Origin: Bacillota bacterium
GTDB taxonomy: Bacteria > Bacillota > Tb-RUG-66
Direction: 5' to 3'
Length of the DNA: 13,584 nt
Assembly (NCBI GenBank): GCA_016288255.1
Contig: JAEEYS010000098.1
Location: 1 to 13,584, forward strand
The notes below the pieces were generated by a model. The model was not told where the DNA came from and ran no database searches. It was given only the letters and a program-made list of their open reading frames with translations. The translations under genes and the position numbers were made by a program. Positions 1 to 6,873 of the stretch are shown here, in pieces; position 1 is the stretch's first letter, and each line of letters opens with the position of its first letter.

Positions 1-2
1 AC

Positions 3-50
3 GCTTTATTGAATAAGCTGTTGGATGAAGTCGAAAACAAAACCATCTGA
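3..50 (+). CDS. C-terminal tail of an unidentified gene (partial)
   Basis: The window opens inside an open frame that gives ALLNKLLDEVENKTI and stops at TGA (48-50). It is only 15 residues, so no family can be assigned. The other two + frames stop within the first 15 bases. A strong terminator lies about 35 nt after the stop, which fits the end of a real transcription unit. This is inference from context and the gene could equally be absent. Confidence 0.4.
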   Translation, partial: ALLNKLLDEVENKTI

Positions 51-84
51 TCTTCCGGTGGTTGAGTGAGGACCAAACAAAAAG

Positions 85-119
85 AAAAAGGATAGTAAAA
101 ATACTATCCTTTTTTATTT
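85..119. terminator. Bidirectional intrinsic terminator between convergent genes
   Basis: A perfect stem of 13 pairs (85-97 with 102-114) closes an AAAA loop. It is followed on the + strand by a T-rich run to 119. On the - strand it is followed by an equally T-rich run (the A-rich bases 74-89 read in reverse). It sits between the + strand tail ending at 50 and the - strand glycosyltransferase stop at 140, so it can end both transcripts. Confidence 0.85.
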
Positions 120-139
120 TGCAAAGGAAAAGGTAAAAA

Positions 140-835
140 TCATCCTATTACGGCGACGGCTTCCTCTTCTGTGATATAGCCGTTTACCACCATGGAACGG
201 ATCACTTGCTTTTGTCTGATCAGTGCTTTGTCCATATGTTTTTTGAGAGCATAGGCGCTGGGGGCGTTGGGAAGCCCGGCAAGAAGCGTGGCCTGGTCAA
301 AGGTAAGCTCTGCGGGGGATACGTGAAAATAGCCCTCGCTGGCAGCTTTGATCCCGTAATAACCATCTCCGAAATAAACGATATTGACATAGAGCTCTAA
401 AATAGTATCCTTGGAGCAATTATGTTCCAGCTGGAAAGCAACCAGCAGTTCCGCAACTTTTCTGGCCAGCTTTTTTTCCTGCGTATAATACATGTTTTTT
501 GCCAGCTGTTGTGTGATAGTACTGCCGCCCTCCTTAAAAGACCAATTTTTGAGGTTGATAATGATCGCCCGTCCGATGGATACCGGGTTGATACCGTGAT
601 GCTCATAAAATCGGCGGTCTTCTATAGAAATAAGGGCGTTTAAAAAATCCTGCGATATATTGTCTAGTGAAGTATAATTTGCGTTACTTTGGATTTCTTG
701 TATTTTTTGGCTCAATTCCACTTCTCCTACAGAGAATCGATAGAGTTGATACCCTTCTATCAGCAATAAGGAACCGGAAACAACAGCTATGATCAAAACA
801 AGAACGAGCAGCGTTTTGAGTGCTTTTTTAATCAT
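140..835 (-). CDS. mtgA: Monofunctional peptidoglycan glycosyltransferase (GT51)
   Basis: This 231-residue protein should polymerise lipid II into glycan strands at the outer face of the membrane. Residues 8-27 form one N-terminal membrane anchor. The rest is a single GT51 domain carrying the family motifs in order: EDRRFYEHHG at 72-81 with catalytic Glu72, GGSTITQQLAKN at 103-114, RKVAE at 125-129 with the second conserved Glu129, then a YVNIVYFG block and the APSAYA region. No penicillin-binding transpeptidase domain follows, and the length is normal for the monofunctional class rather than for bifunctional class A PBPs. The ATG start is preceded by a GAAGGGAG ribosome site about 11 nt away. 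A TATAAT -10 box lies upstream (868-873) inside an inverted repeat. It is convergent with the fragment at 3-50 and divergent from metY. The symbol follows the family; pbp-type naming is equally possible. Confidence 0.9.
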   Translation of the reverse strand: MIKKALKTLLVLVLIIAVVSGSLLLIEGYQLYRFSVGEVELSQKIQEIQSNANYTSLDNISQDFLNALISIEDRRFYEHHGINPVSIGRAIIINLKNWSFKEGGSTITQQLAKNMYYTQEKKLARKVAELLVAFQLEHNCSKDTILELYVNIVYFGDGYYGIKAASEGYFHVSPAELTFDQATLLAGLPNAPSAYALKKHMDKALIRQKQVIRSMVVNGYITEEEAVAVIG

Positions 836-867
836 AATGGATGCGCTCCCTTCTTTAGGCTAGTTCT

Positions 868-897
868 ATTATAGCGGATTTGATACAAAACCGCTAT
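868..897 (-). promoter_or_regulatory. mtgA -10 box overlapped by an inverted repeat (possible operator)
   Basis: On the - strand a consensus TATAAT lies at 873-868, about 33 nt before the glycosyltransferase start. No good -35 hexamer is present at 16-18 bp. The arms ATAGCGG (871-877) and CCGCTAT (891-897) form a perfect 7-bp inverted repeat with a 13-bp spacer, and the left arm overlaps the -10 box. A weak -35 plus a palindrome over the -10 suggests a regulated promoter. The regulator is unknown. Confidence 0.5.
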
Positions 898-989
898 GGG
901 CGATGTGGATATTTAGTCATGATTTTGGGCAGACAGGGCAAGTTTATAGTGAAAGCGTTGTAAAGTCAAGGGCGGATAGAGGGTTTCGC

Positions 990-1018
990 TTGACGAAGCA
1001 GATAAAAATTGTTATGCT
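990..1018 (+). promoter_or_regulatory. metY-metA promoter
   Basis: TTGACG (990-995) and TATGCT (1013-1018) are separated by exactly 17 bp, a good sigma-A arrangement. Transcription would start near 1025 and leave a leader of about 118 nt before metY. The leader has a 6-bp AAGAAA/TTTCTT hairpin with TGTG loop (1046-1061) and a repeated CATGATT (1114-1127). I see no S-box (SAM-I) or T-box signature in it. Confidence 0.65.
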
Positions 1019-1142
1019 ATAAAGTATCTTGACAGGCGCTGATAGAAGAAATGTGTTTCTTTGATAAGGTAAGAAAACATTCCGCTTATGATGCATGCGT
1101 AGCCAGAAACAACCATGATTCATGATTTGAGGTGAAAATACA

Positions 1143-2438
1143 ATGGAAAACAATAAGAACTATAAACAGGACACATTGTGTATCCAGGCAGGGTATACTC
1201 CGGGAAACGGAGAACCGAGACAAATGCCGATCGTGCAAAGTACTACGTTTAAATACGATACCGGTGAAGATATGGGAAAATTGTTTGATTTGGAAACGAG
1301 CGGATATTTTTATACCAGACTGCAAAATCCCACAAATGATTTTGTTGCGGCAAAGATCGCTGCTTTGGAAGGCGGAACGGCAGGGATGCTGACTTCTTCC
1401 GGACAGGCCGCTACGTTTTTGAGTGTTTTTAATGTGGCGGGAGCGGGAGATCATGTGGTCAGTTCTGCCGCGATCTACGGTGGGACCTATAATCTGTTCG
1501 CGGTAACGATGAAACGCATGGGAATAGAATTTACGTTTGTGGATCCGGATTGTTCCGCGGAAGAATTGGATGCCGCTTTTCGGCCGAACACAAAAGCGGT
1601 GTTTGGAGAAACCATAGCGAATCCGGCGTTGACGATACTGGATATTGAAAAATTTGCGAAAGCGGCTCATGCTCACGGGGTACCGCTGATCGTGGACAAC
1701 ACGTTCGCTACGCCCATCAATTGCAGACCGTTTGAATGGGGAGCGGACATTGTGACCCATTCTACCACAAAATATCTGGATGGACACGGCGCCGCTGTGG
1801 GAGGATGTATCGTTGACAGCGGTAAGTTTGACTGGGCAAAATATCCGGAAAAATTCCCGGGGCTTTGTACGCCGGATGAAAGTTATCATGGTGTGACCTA
1901 TACGGAACGATTTGGATTGGAAGGCGCTTATATCACAAAAGCAACAGCGCAGCTGATGCGGGATTTCGGTTGTATACAGTCTCCTCAAAACGCTTTTTTG
2001 ACGAATCTCGGTATCGAGTCTTTGTCGGTAAGAATGAAAAGACATTGTGAAAACGGGCAGGCAGTAGCTGAGTTTTTGAGTGCGCACCCGGGCGTAACAT
2101 GGGTAAAATACTGCGGACTGCCGGGAGACAAACATTATGCTTTGGGACAAAAATATTTGCCTAACGGTTCTTGCGGCGTTGTTTCTTTTGGCGTAAAAGG
2201 CGGCAGAAAAGCGGCGGAAGAATTTATGAAAAACCTAAAATTAGCTTCGATCGAGACCCATGTGGCAGATGCCCGCACTTGCTGTTTGCATCCGGCCAGC
2301 ACCACGCACCGTCAGATGAATGATGCAGAACTGAAAGCTGCCGGCGTATCTCCGGATCTGGTACGCTTTTCCTGTGGATTGGAAAGCGCGGAAGATCTGA
2401 TAGAAGATATCGCGCAAGCCCTTGCATCGATCAAATAG
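1143..2438 (+). CDS. metY: O-acetylhomoserine sulfhydrylase (MetY, PLP enzyme)
   Basis: This cytosolic enzyme should convert O-acetyl-L-homoserine and sulfide to homocysteine, the direct sulfhydrylation route to methionine. It is a 431-residue fold-type I PLP protein of the Cys/Met metabolism family. The Schiff-base lysine is Lys210 in HSTTKYLDGHG. The aspartate that contacts the PLP ring nitrogen is Asp185 in VDNTFATP, and the SSGQAAT phosphate-binding segment lies near residue 84. The length of about 430 and the large insert after Lys210 are typical of MetY rather than of MetB or MetC (about 380-400). The start ATG has GAGGTG eight bases upstream. The metA gene follows after 12 nt, so the two are co-transcribed from the promoter at 990-1018. 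The MetA acetyl-specificity residue supports O-acetylhomoserine as the substrate. Confidence 0.92.
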   Translation: MENNKNYKQDTLCIQAGYTPGNGEPRQMPIVQSTTFKYDTGEDMGKLFDLETSGYFYTRLQNPTNDFVAAKIAALEGGTAGMLTSSGQAATFLSVFNVAGAGDHVVSSAAIYGGTYNLFAVTMKRMGIEFTFVDPDCSAEELDAAFRPNTKAVFGETIANPALTILDIEKFAKAAHAHGVPLIVDNTFATPINCRPFEWGADIVTHSTTKYLDGHGAAVGGCIVDSGKFDWAKYPEKFPGLCTPDESYHGVTYTERFGLEGAYITKATAQLMRDFGCIQSPQNAFLTNLGIESLSVRMKRHCENGQAVAEFLSAHPGVTWVKYCGLPGDKHYALGQKYLPNGSCGVVSFGVKGGRKAAEEFMKNLKLASIETHVADARTCCLHPASTTHRQMNDAELKAAGVSPDLVRFSCGLESAEDLIEDIAQALASIK

Positions 2439-2450
2439 GGAGGGATCCTT

Positions 2451-3368
2451 TTGCCTATCAAAATACCAAATGATCTGCCTGCGACACAGATGCTCTTAAA
2501 TGAAAATATATTCGTTATGACAGAAACAAGAGCGATCACGCAGGATATTCGGCCTTTGGAGATCGTGCTTTTGAACCTGATGCCTACAAAGATCGCGACA
2601 GAAACGCAGATTTCAAGACTTTTGGGGAATTCTCCTTTGCAGGTGAATCTGACTTTATTGCAGACATCGACCCACAAGTCGAAAAATACATCAAAAGAGC
2701 ATATGCTTGCTTTCTATACCCATTTTGATAAAATATGCGATAGAAAGTTTGACGGTATGATCATCACAGGGGCGCCGGTGGAAAAACTGCCTTTTGAAGA
2801 AGTGGAATATTGGGAAGAATTGTGTAAGATCATGGAATGGAGCAAAACCAATGTACACAGCACATTCCATATTTGCTGGGGAGCGCAGGCAGCGCTGTAC
2901 TATCACTATGGGATCAAAAAGTATCCCTTGGAAGAAAAATTGTTTGGCGTATTCCCACATAAAGCAGATCACAAAAACGCGATTTTATTAAGAGGCTTTG
3001 ACGAAGTGTTCTTGGTACCCCATTCCAGATATACGACGATCCAAAGGGAGGATATTGAAAAAACACCGGAATTAAAAATATTGGCCTCTTCAAAGGAAGC
3101 CGGCGTGTATGCGGTATCTACCAACGGAGGAAGACAAATCTTTATTACCGGGCATTCCGAATATGACGGAGATACACTGAAACAAGAGTATATGAGGGAC
3201 AAAGAAGCAGGACTCCCCGTTAAAGTGCCTGTAAACTATTTTCCGGATGACGATGATACCAAAGAGCCTATTGTAACGTGGAGAGGACACGCTAATTTAT
3301 TGTATTCCAATTGGCTGAACTATTTTGTATATCAGACGACACCTTTTGATGTAATGAGTATTTGTTAA
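2451..3368 (+). CDS. metAA: Homoserine O-acetyltransferase of the MetA (HTS) family
   Basis: This 305-residue enzyme activates homoserine by acylation, the committed step of methionine synthesis. It belongs to the MetA/HTS family. The catalytic Cys142 sits in [10 protein letters not shown], and His235 and Glu237 in TGHSEY complete the active site. Position 111 in TGAPVEKL is Glu. In this family Glu111 is the published marker of acetyl-CoA use, whereas Gly111 marks succinyl-CoA use. I therefore call it an acetyltransferase although many databases label the family succinyltransferase. The start is TTG at 2451, because GGGAGGG (2438-2444) is correctly spaced from it and no ATG is available until Met14. 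It lies 12 nt after metY, whose substrate would be this enzyme's product. A strong terminator follows, so the operon has two genes. Confidence 0.92.
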   Translation: MPIKIPNDLPATQMLLNENIFVMTETRAITQDIRPLEIVLLNLMPTKIATETQISRLLGNSPLQVNLTLLQTSTHKSKNTSKEHMLAFYTHFDKICDRKFDGMIITGAPVEKLPFEEVEYWEELCKIMEWSKTNVHSTFHICWGAQAALYYHYGIKKYPLEEKLFGVFPHKADHKNAILLRGFDEVFLVPHSRYTTIQREDIEKTPELKILASSKEAGVYAVSTNGGRQIFITGHSEYDGDTLKQEYMRDKEAGLPVKVPVNYFPDDDDTKEPIVTWRGHANLLYSNWLNYFVYQTTPFDVMSIC

Positions 3369-3385
3369 ATAAATAAAATCATGAT

Positions 3386-3417
3386 AAAAAATCCGTCTTT
3401 TTGACGGATTTTTTTGT
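3386..3417 (+). terminator. Intrinsic terminator of metY-metA
   Basis: The stem AATCCGTC/GACGGATT, extended by A-T pairs to 12 pairs (3386-3397 with 3403-3414), closes a five-T loop and runs into T residues up to 3415. It starts 17 nt after the metA stop. Confidence 0.88.
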
Positions 3418-3448
3418 CTATAGACAAAGAGGGGAAAAGATGACTTTT

Positions 3449-3479
3449 TTGAGTCGATTTTTTGATTTTGTGCTATAAT
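3449..3479 (+). promoter_or_regulatory. Promoter of the WG-repeat lipoprotein gene
   Basis: An extended -10 box, TGCTATAAT (3471-3479), is the clear element. TTGAGT (3449-3454) is the best -35 but lies 19 bp away, so the extended -10 probably does most of the work. The leader would be about 100 nt, and I see no structured element in it. Confidence 0.55.
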
Positions 3480-3586
3480 GAAATACTGTGTGACAGAATT
3501 TTTATTGAAAAAAGGAAAATATACGAGAAAATACAGCTTTATTATATAAAAAATGGAATTTTAATGAAAATCCGGAGGATAAGGAT

Positions 3587-5203
3587 ATGAGTAATCTAAA
3601 AAAAATATTGGTCTGTCTCATCGCTTTGGTCTTTCTTTTGACGGGCTGCCAAAGAAATATAGATGTAGACCAAGACGACACCGATACGCAGCAGGAAACA
3701 GAACAGGAAGAAAATGAAAATAAAGTCACCTATGAGTGGATCGTGGAACCGACTTATGCGTTTCATCAAGGCGGGTTTTCCGATGGGCTGGCTATGGTCT
3801 CTACCGGTGAAATATTCGGAGGGCCTTACGGCTATTTGAATACAAAAGGAGAAATGGTGATCCAGCCGAAATTTTCCTGGGCGCTCAACTTCAACAACGG
3901 CGCGGCCAATGTGACGGAAAACGATCTGTGGGGTGTGATCGATAAATCCGGAAATTATATTATCGAGCCCAATTCTCAGTATCAGCAGATGTCAAACGAA
4001 GAATTGATGGAAGGGGTCTATCGCTATCAGGATGAAACCACGGGCCTTTACGGGTACAAGACACTGCAGGGCAGCGTATTTATTGAGGCGAAGTTTGAAG
4101 AAGCGGGACCTTTCTTAAACGGATATGGGATCGTCAAGACAGATGGACTGTATGGTGTTGTCAATGCAAAAGGGAAATATGTCATTGAGCCGGTATGGAA
4201 ATCTTTGAATTCTTTGGAATACGGCTACTCAGATATTTATGTGGTATCCAATGACCCGTACGGGCATTCGGAAGAACAGCTTTATGGATTTTATGATGTG
4301 GACGGAAATCATTCGGATATCGCATTCAATTGGATCTGCGGCCGCGCGGGGAATTTGATATCCTATGGAATGGGAAAAATGGAAGACGGTATTTTCTTTA
4401 AAGGAAAATACGGGATCGCAGATAAAAAAGGAAATATTTTAAAAGAAGCGATCTATGATAATGTCTATCCTGTCTGCGACAAATATTTCGCGGTAGCGCA
4501 AGGGGAAAAATGGGGTCTTATAGATGAGACCGGAGCATTGGTTTTACCTTTGGAATACAGCGGCATCAGCAGTATGGACGACTCGACCATCTGTTTAGAA
4601 AAAACAAAGGCAGACGGCACTTTGGAACAGTCGTTTGTCAATCAAAAGCTATCACCTATTTCCATCAACAAGGATCTTAAGATCGTAACGGGATTTTATA
4701 AAGGATACGGCGTTTATGGTGTAGAAGACGAGAACGCGAAAAATCCGGAAGGTTTGAAGCTGGGGATCGTGTCTGAGAAAGGTGAGATCATCACAGAACC
4801 GCTCTTTGATGAAGTGGAATTAACCGCTTTCTTTGAAGAGGACGGGTATATTCCTGTGGGGATCGGTGATTTTACAGAGGAAGAAGAAGGCGGAGAGGGA
4901 GAAGGCGGCACCTTTTATCAATTCGCGGGCAAATATGGATTTGTGAATGTGGAAACAAAGAAAATCATTGAGCCGAAATACGACGGTTATGATTGGCCGG
5001 AAGCCGGAAAGACGCTGTTCCGGGATGGATATCTGCCGGTCTATAACGGAGATATCAATGAGGAGGACGCAGTCTTTACGTTGATCGATCGAAAAGGGAA
5101 CGAAGTATTGCCTTTTACTTTCCAAAGATTGACACCGGTTTACGAAGGAGTGCTGATGGCAAAACAAAACGGTTTATGGGGCGTTTTGCAATTAAATTCT
5201 TAA
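3587..5203 (+). CDS. WG-repeat lipoprotein
   Basis: This 538-residue protein should be exported and lipid-anchored on the outer face of the membrane. A signal peptide ends in the lipobox LLTGC, with Cys21 as the lipidated residue. It is followed by an acidic, Gln-rich linker (about 23-45). The rest is a series of WG beta repeats, each W/Y-G-h-h-(D/N)-x-x-G followed by a hydrophobic-acidic-Pro turn. Clear copies begin YGYLNTKG, WGVIDKSG, YGVVNAKG, YGIADKKG, WGLIDETG, LGIVSEKG, YGFVNVET, and a degenerate WGVLQ closes the chain. WG repeats are known as a beta-rich fold of unknown biochemical role, probably used in binding. A short acidic-glycine stretch (EEEEGGEGEGG) interrupts the repeats near residue 430. 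GGAGG lies 8 nt before the ATG. It has its own promoter and terminator, so no partner can be named. Confidence 0.85.
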   Translation: MSNLKKILVCLIALVFLLTGCQRNIDVDQDDTDTQQETEQEENENKVTYEWIVEPTYAFHQGGFSDGLAMVSTGEIFGGPYGYLNTKGEMVIQPKFSWALNFNNGAANVTENDLWGVIDKSGNYIIEPNSQYQQMSNEELMEGVYRYQDETTGLYGYKTLQGSVFIEAKFEEAGPFLNGYGIVKTDGLYGVVNAKGKYVIEPVWKSLNSLEYGYSDIYVVSNDPYGHSEEQLYGFYDVDGNHSDIAFNWICGRAGNLISYGMGKMEDGIFFKGKYGIADKKGNILKEAIYDNVYPVCDKYFAVAQGEKWGLIDETGALVLPLEYSGISSMDDSTICLEKTKADGTLEQSFVNQKLSPISINKDLKIVTGFYKGYGVYGVEDENAKNPEGLKLGIVSEKGEIITEPLFDEVELTAFFEEDGYIPVGIGDFTEEEEGGEGEGGTFYQFAGKYGFVNVETKKIIEPKYDGYDWPEAGKTLFRDGYLPVYNGDINEEDAVFTLIDRKGNEVLPFTFQRLTPVYEGVLMAKQNGLWGVLQLNS

Positions 5204-5287
5204 GGCAGTGTTTTTTTTGATGAAGATTCGATATAGATCAAAAAACGGCAAAGCAAAAAATAAATAGTGACAAAGAGAAAAAAGAGA

Positions 5288-5333
5288 AATCCTGTAAAAA
5301 TCGAAAGAGTTTTACAGGATTATCTATATTTTA
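5288..5333 (+). terminator. Terminator after the WG-repeat gene
   Basis: A 12-pair stem (5288-5299 with 5310-5321; core AATCCTGTAAAA) closes a 10-nt loop. The following tail is T-rich but broken (TATCTATATTTT), so efficiency may be moderate. On the - strand the hairpin is followed by a T/C-rich tract. Its right foot overlaps the first base pairs of the next inverted repeat (5320-5361). Confidence 0.65.
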
Positions 5334-5361
5334 AAAGAAAGAAAGGATAAAATATAGATAA
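5320..5361. repeat. 14-bp perfect inverted repeat upstream of the ZIP promoter
   Basis: TTATCTATATTTTA (5320-5333) is the exact reverse complement of 5348-5361, with a purine-only 14-nt spacer. It lies between the preceding terminator and the ZIP -35 box. It could be a second hairpin that competes with that terminator by two base pairs, or a protein-binding site. No known family of element was recognised. Confidence 0.6.
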
Positions 5362-5375
5362 GGGAATGATCGACC

Positions 5376-5404
5376 TTGCATTTTTGGGAGGGGTGTGCTA
5401 TAGT
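5376..5404 (+). promoter_or_regulatory. ZIP transporter promoter
   Basis: TTGCAT (5376-5381) and TATAGT (5399-5404) are exactly 17 bp apart, and the -10 is extended by TGC. Transcription should start near 5411, just upstream of the palindromic operator at 5415-5430. A protein bound there would block initiation or early elongation. Confidence 0.75.
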
Positions 5405-5414
5405 GCTTATTGTA

Positions 5415-5430
5415 GTTAGATTAGACTAAC
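5415..5430. promoter_or_regulatory. Operator copy 1, GTTAG-N6-CTAAC (ZIP gene)
   Basis: The sequence GTTAG-ATTAGA-CTAAC is perfectly palindromic outside the 6-bp spacer and extends to TAGTTAG/CTAACTA (5413-5432). It lies about 11 bp after the -10 box. The same 5-6-5 arrangement recurs at 8492, 8625 and 9154 in the feo region. The core resembles half-sites of DtxR/IdeR boxes, but the spacing differs. Confidence 0.75.
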
Positions 5431-5477
5431 TAAAGAAGAGCAAGTAACACTTAAGATCAATAAAAGAGGGTGAGACT

Positions 5478-6257
5478 ATGTGGATCAAGATAGCAGAAGG
5501 TGTAATGATCCCTTTCATTGGCACAAGTCTTGGCGCCGCGTGTGTATACTTTTTAAAAGGGGATATGAGTGAGCGGCTGAATCGGGCGCTGGCGGGATTT
5601 GCTTCCGGTATCATGGTGTCGGCATCTTTTTTTAGTTTACTGGTTCCCGCGCTGGAACAATCGTCGGGAATGGGAAAACTGGCTTTGGTCCCGGCTGTGA
5701 TCGGTTTTTTTATCGGGATGCTTTTTTTACTGGTTTTGGATGTATTGATACCGCATATCCATTTGAATCATAGCGAAGAGGGATTAAAAAGCGGATTAAA
5801 GAAAACGACGAAGTTGGTATTGGCAGTTACATTGCATAATTTACCCGAAGGAATGGCGGTGGGGATCGTTTATGCCGGCTGGATGTATGGCAACACGGAG
5901 ATCAGTATTATGAGCGCTTTGGCGCTTTCGGTAGGGATCGCGCTGCAAAATTTTCCGGAAGGGGCGATCGTGTCCATGCCGCTGCAGGCAGAAGGAATGC
6001 CGAAAAACAAGACTTTTCTTTATGGCGTGCTGTCGGGCGTTGTAGAACCGATCGGCGCTCTTTTGATGATTTTTGCGGCAGGATTTTTTCTGCCGATCTT
6101 ACCTTATTTGTTAAGCTTTGCGGCGGGAGCGATGTTTTATGTGGTGATCGATGAGCTGGTGCCGGGCATGGCGGAAGGAGAGCATTCCAATGTGGGAACG
6201 ATTTGTTTTGCCATTGGATTTGTGCTGATGATGGCACTGGATATCGGATTGGTATAA
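5478..6257 (+). CDS. zupT: ZIP-family divalent metal ion transporter (ZupT/GufA type)
   Basis: This 259-residue membrane protein should import divalent metal ions. It has about eight hydrophobic segments. The two metal-site motifs of the ZIP family are present: HNLPEG in TM4 (His120, Asn121, Glu124) and QNFPEG in TM5 (Gln157, Asn158, Glu161). A further acidic residue, Glu226 in VIDELVPG, lies in TM6. Gln rather than His in TM5 is typical of the GufA-like branch, as in the structurally known Bordetella ZIP. A short His-containing loop (PHIHLNHSEE) lies before TM4. Substrate cannot be read from sequence: ZIP proteins of this type carry Zn, Fe, Mn or Cd. The operator it shares with feo argues for Fe(II), possibly alongside Mn or Zn. 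GAGGGTGAG precedes the ATG. It is a single-gene unit with its own promoter and terminator. Confidence 0.88.
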   Translation: MWIKIAEGVMIPFIGTSLGAACVYFLKGDMSERLNRALAGFASGIMVSASFFSLLVPALEQSSGMGKLALVPAVIGFFIGMLFLLVLDVLIPHIHLNHSEEGLKSGLKKTTKLVLAVTLHNLPEGMAVGIVYAGWMYGNTEISIMSALALSVGIALQNFPEGAIVSMPLQAEGMPKNKTFLYGVLSGVVEPIGALLMIFAAGFFLPILPYLLSFAAGAMFYVVIDELVPGMAEGEHSNVGTICFAIGFVLMMALDIGLV

Positions 6258-6297
6258 AAGAAAGAAAAAAGGGCAAAATAATATGGCAGAAAACGAC

Positions 6298-6332
6298 AAA
6301 AAAGAGCGCGAAAGACAGAACGCTCTTTTTTT
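6298..6332 (+). terminator. Intrinsic terminator of the ZIP gene
   Basis: The stem AAAAAAGAGCG (6298-6308) pairs fully with 6321-6331 across a 12-nt loop and ends in a run of seven T residues. It starts about 40 nt after the ZIP stop and separates it from the first feo locus. Confidence 0.85.
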
Positions 6333-6401
6333 ATGCCGCTTTCTGCTTTTTTGTGCTTTTAACTGCCTTGACCGTTTTGCGGAGAGCTGTCACCATACTT
6401 T

Positions 6402-6430
6402 TTGCACTTCATATACTGATCATGTATCGA
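6402..6430 (+). promoter_or_regulatory. Candidate promoter of the first feo locus
   Basis: TTGCAC (6402-6407) and TATCGA (6425-6430) are 17 bp apart, a moderate match, about 32 bp before the feoA1 start. No GTTAG-N6-CTAAC operator is present here, unlike at the ZIP gene and the second feo operon. Confidence 0.4.
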
Positions 6431-6461
6431 CCTATCGTTTTCCTTATAAATGGGGGATAAA

Positions 6462-6704
6462 ATGGAACAAAACAACATCAGCTTAAACAGTTTGAAACCG
6501 GGACAATCGGCAAGGATCAAGACCTTGGAATGTGAAGGGACGATCCGAAGGAAGCTGTTGGATCTGGGCTTGGTGGAAGATACCGTAATAGAAGTCATAC
6601 AAAAAAGTCCCGCAGGAGATCCGACAGCGTATTTTGTGCGCGGCGCAGTGATCGCGATACGAGAAGAAGAATCTTCTCATATTTTTGTATCGGAAGTAAA
6701 ATGA
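6462..6704 (+). CDS. feoA: FeoA-domain protein (first feo locus)
   Basis: This 80-residue cytosolic SH3-like protein of the FeoA family should assist the partner FeoB in Fe(II) uptake. The family pattern is visible: LxxLKPGQSARI near the N terminus, EGTIRRKLLDLGLVEDT in the middle (compare RRRLMDMGI in standard FeoA), then SPAGDPTAYFVRGAVIAIREEE, matching GDPxEVxVRGYxLALR. I start it at ATG 6462, because GGGGGAT (6452-6458) is a ribosome site for that codon, while the upstream in-frame ATG at 6450 has none. It is followed after a structured 159-nt gap by a truncated feoB. Its role is doubtful if that partner is dead, although it could still serve the intact FeoB encoded downstream. Confidence 0.85.
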   Translation: MEQNNISLNSLKPGQSARIKTLECEGTIRRKLLDLGLVEDTVIEVIQKSPAGDPTAYFVRGAVIAIREEESSHIFVSEVK

Positions 6705-6730
6705 TTTTGAAATAAAGGATAAAAACAGAA

Positions 6731-6817
6731 TGGAATTTTGAAGGAGTGTGTAGGCAATGGAATCCCTGCCTAATCTTTTTCGTGAGAATGGGCAGGGTAT
6801 TTTTCTGAAAAATTCCA
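6731..6817 (+). promoter_or_regulatory. Nested hairpins between feoA1 and feoB1
   Basis: TGGAATTTT (6731-6739) pairs perfectly with AAAATTCCA (6809-6817). It encloses a second stem, CCCTGCC/GGCAGGG (6764-6770 with 6791-6797). A second TGGAAT (6758-6763) can compete for the same ATTCCA. The ribosome site and start of the small ORF at 6757 lie inside the structure. It may tune translation or RNA stability. No known riboswitch family was recognised. Confidence 0.4.
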
Positions 6818-6873
6818 CCGTTTTGCAGGATAGACGCTATTTTGGGAATAGGGAGGTTATGATTTGGGCCTGA
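6757..6873 (+). CDS. Small ORF between feoA1 and feoB1 (38 aa)
   Basis: An ATG with AAGGAG 10 nt upstream opens a 38-residue frame beginning MESLPNLFRENGQGIF and ending EVMIWA. Its TGA (6871-6873) overlaps the first codons of feoB1 by 10 nt, an arrangement usual for translational coupling. The product has no transmembrane segment or cysteines and I recognise no family. It could be a real small protein, a coupling leader peptide, or a chance frame. Confidence 0.35.
   Translation: MESLPNLFRENGQGIFLKNSTVLQDRRYFGNREVMIWA

Noticed and set aside
1086..2150. 354-codon open frame on the - strand inside metY
   Set aside because: It is antisense to a conserved PLP enzyme, with an Arg/Ser/His-rich composition and no motif.
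6413..6427. ATAC-N7-GTAT palindrome within the feoA1 promoter spacer
   Set aside because: The arms are only 4 bp, the interior does not match the GTTAG-N6-CTAAC operator, and there is no second copy.
6450..6461. Earlier ATG start for feoA1 adding MGDK
   Set aside because: There is no ribosome site before 6450, and the added codons themselves form the GGGGGAT ribosome site of ATG 6462.
6283..6486. 67-codon + strand frame between the ZIP gene and feoA1
   Set aside because: Its first codons are the ZIP terminator stem, it has no ribosome site, and it overlaps the feoA1 start.
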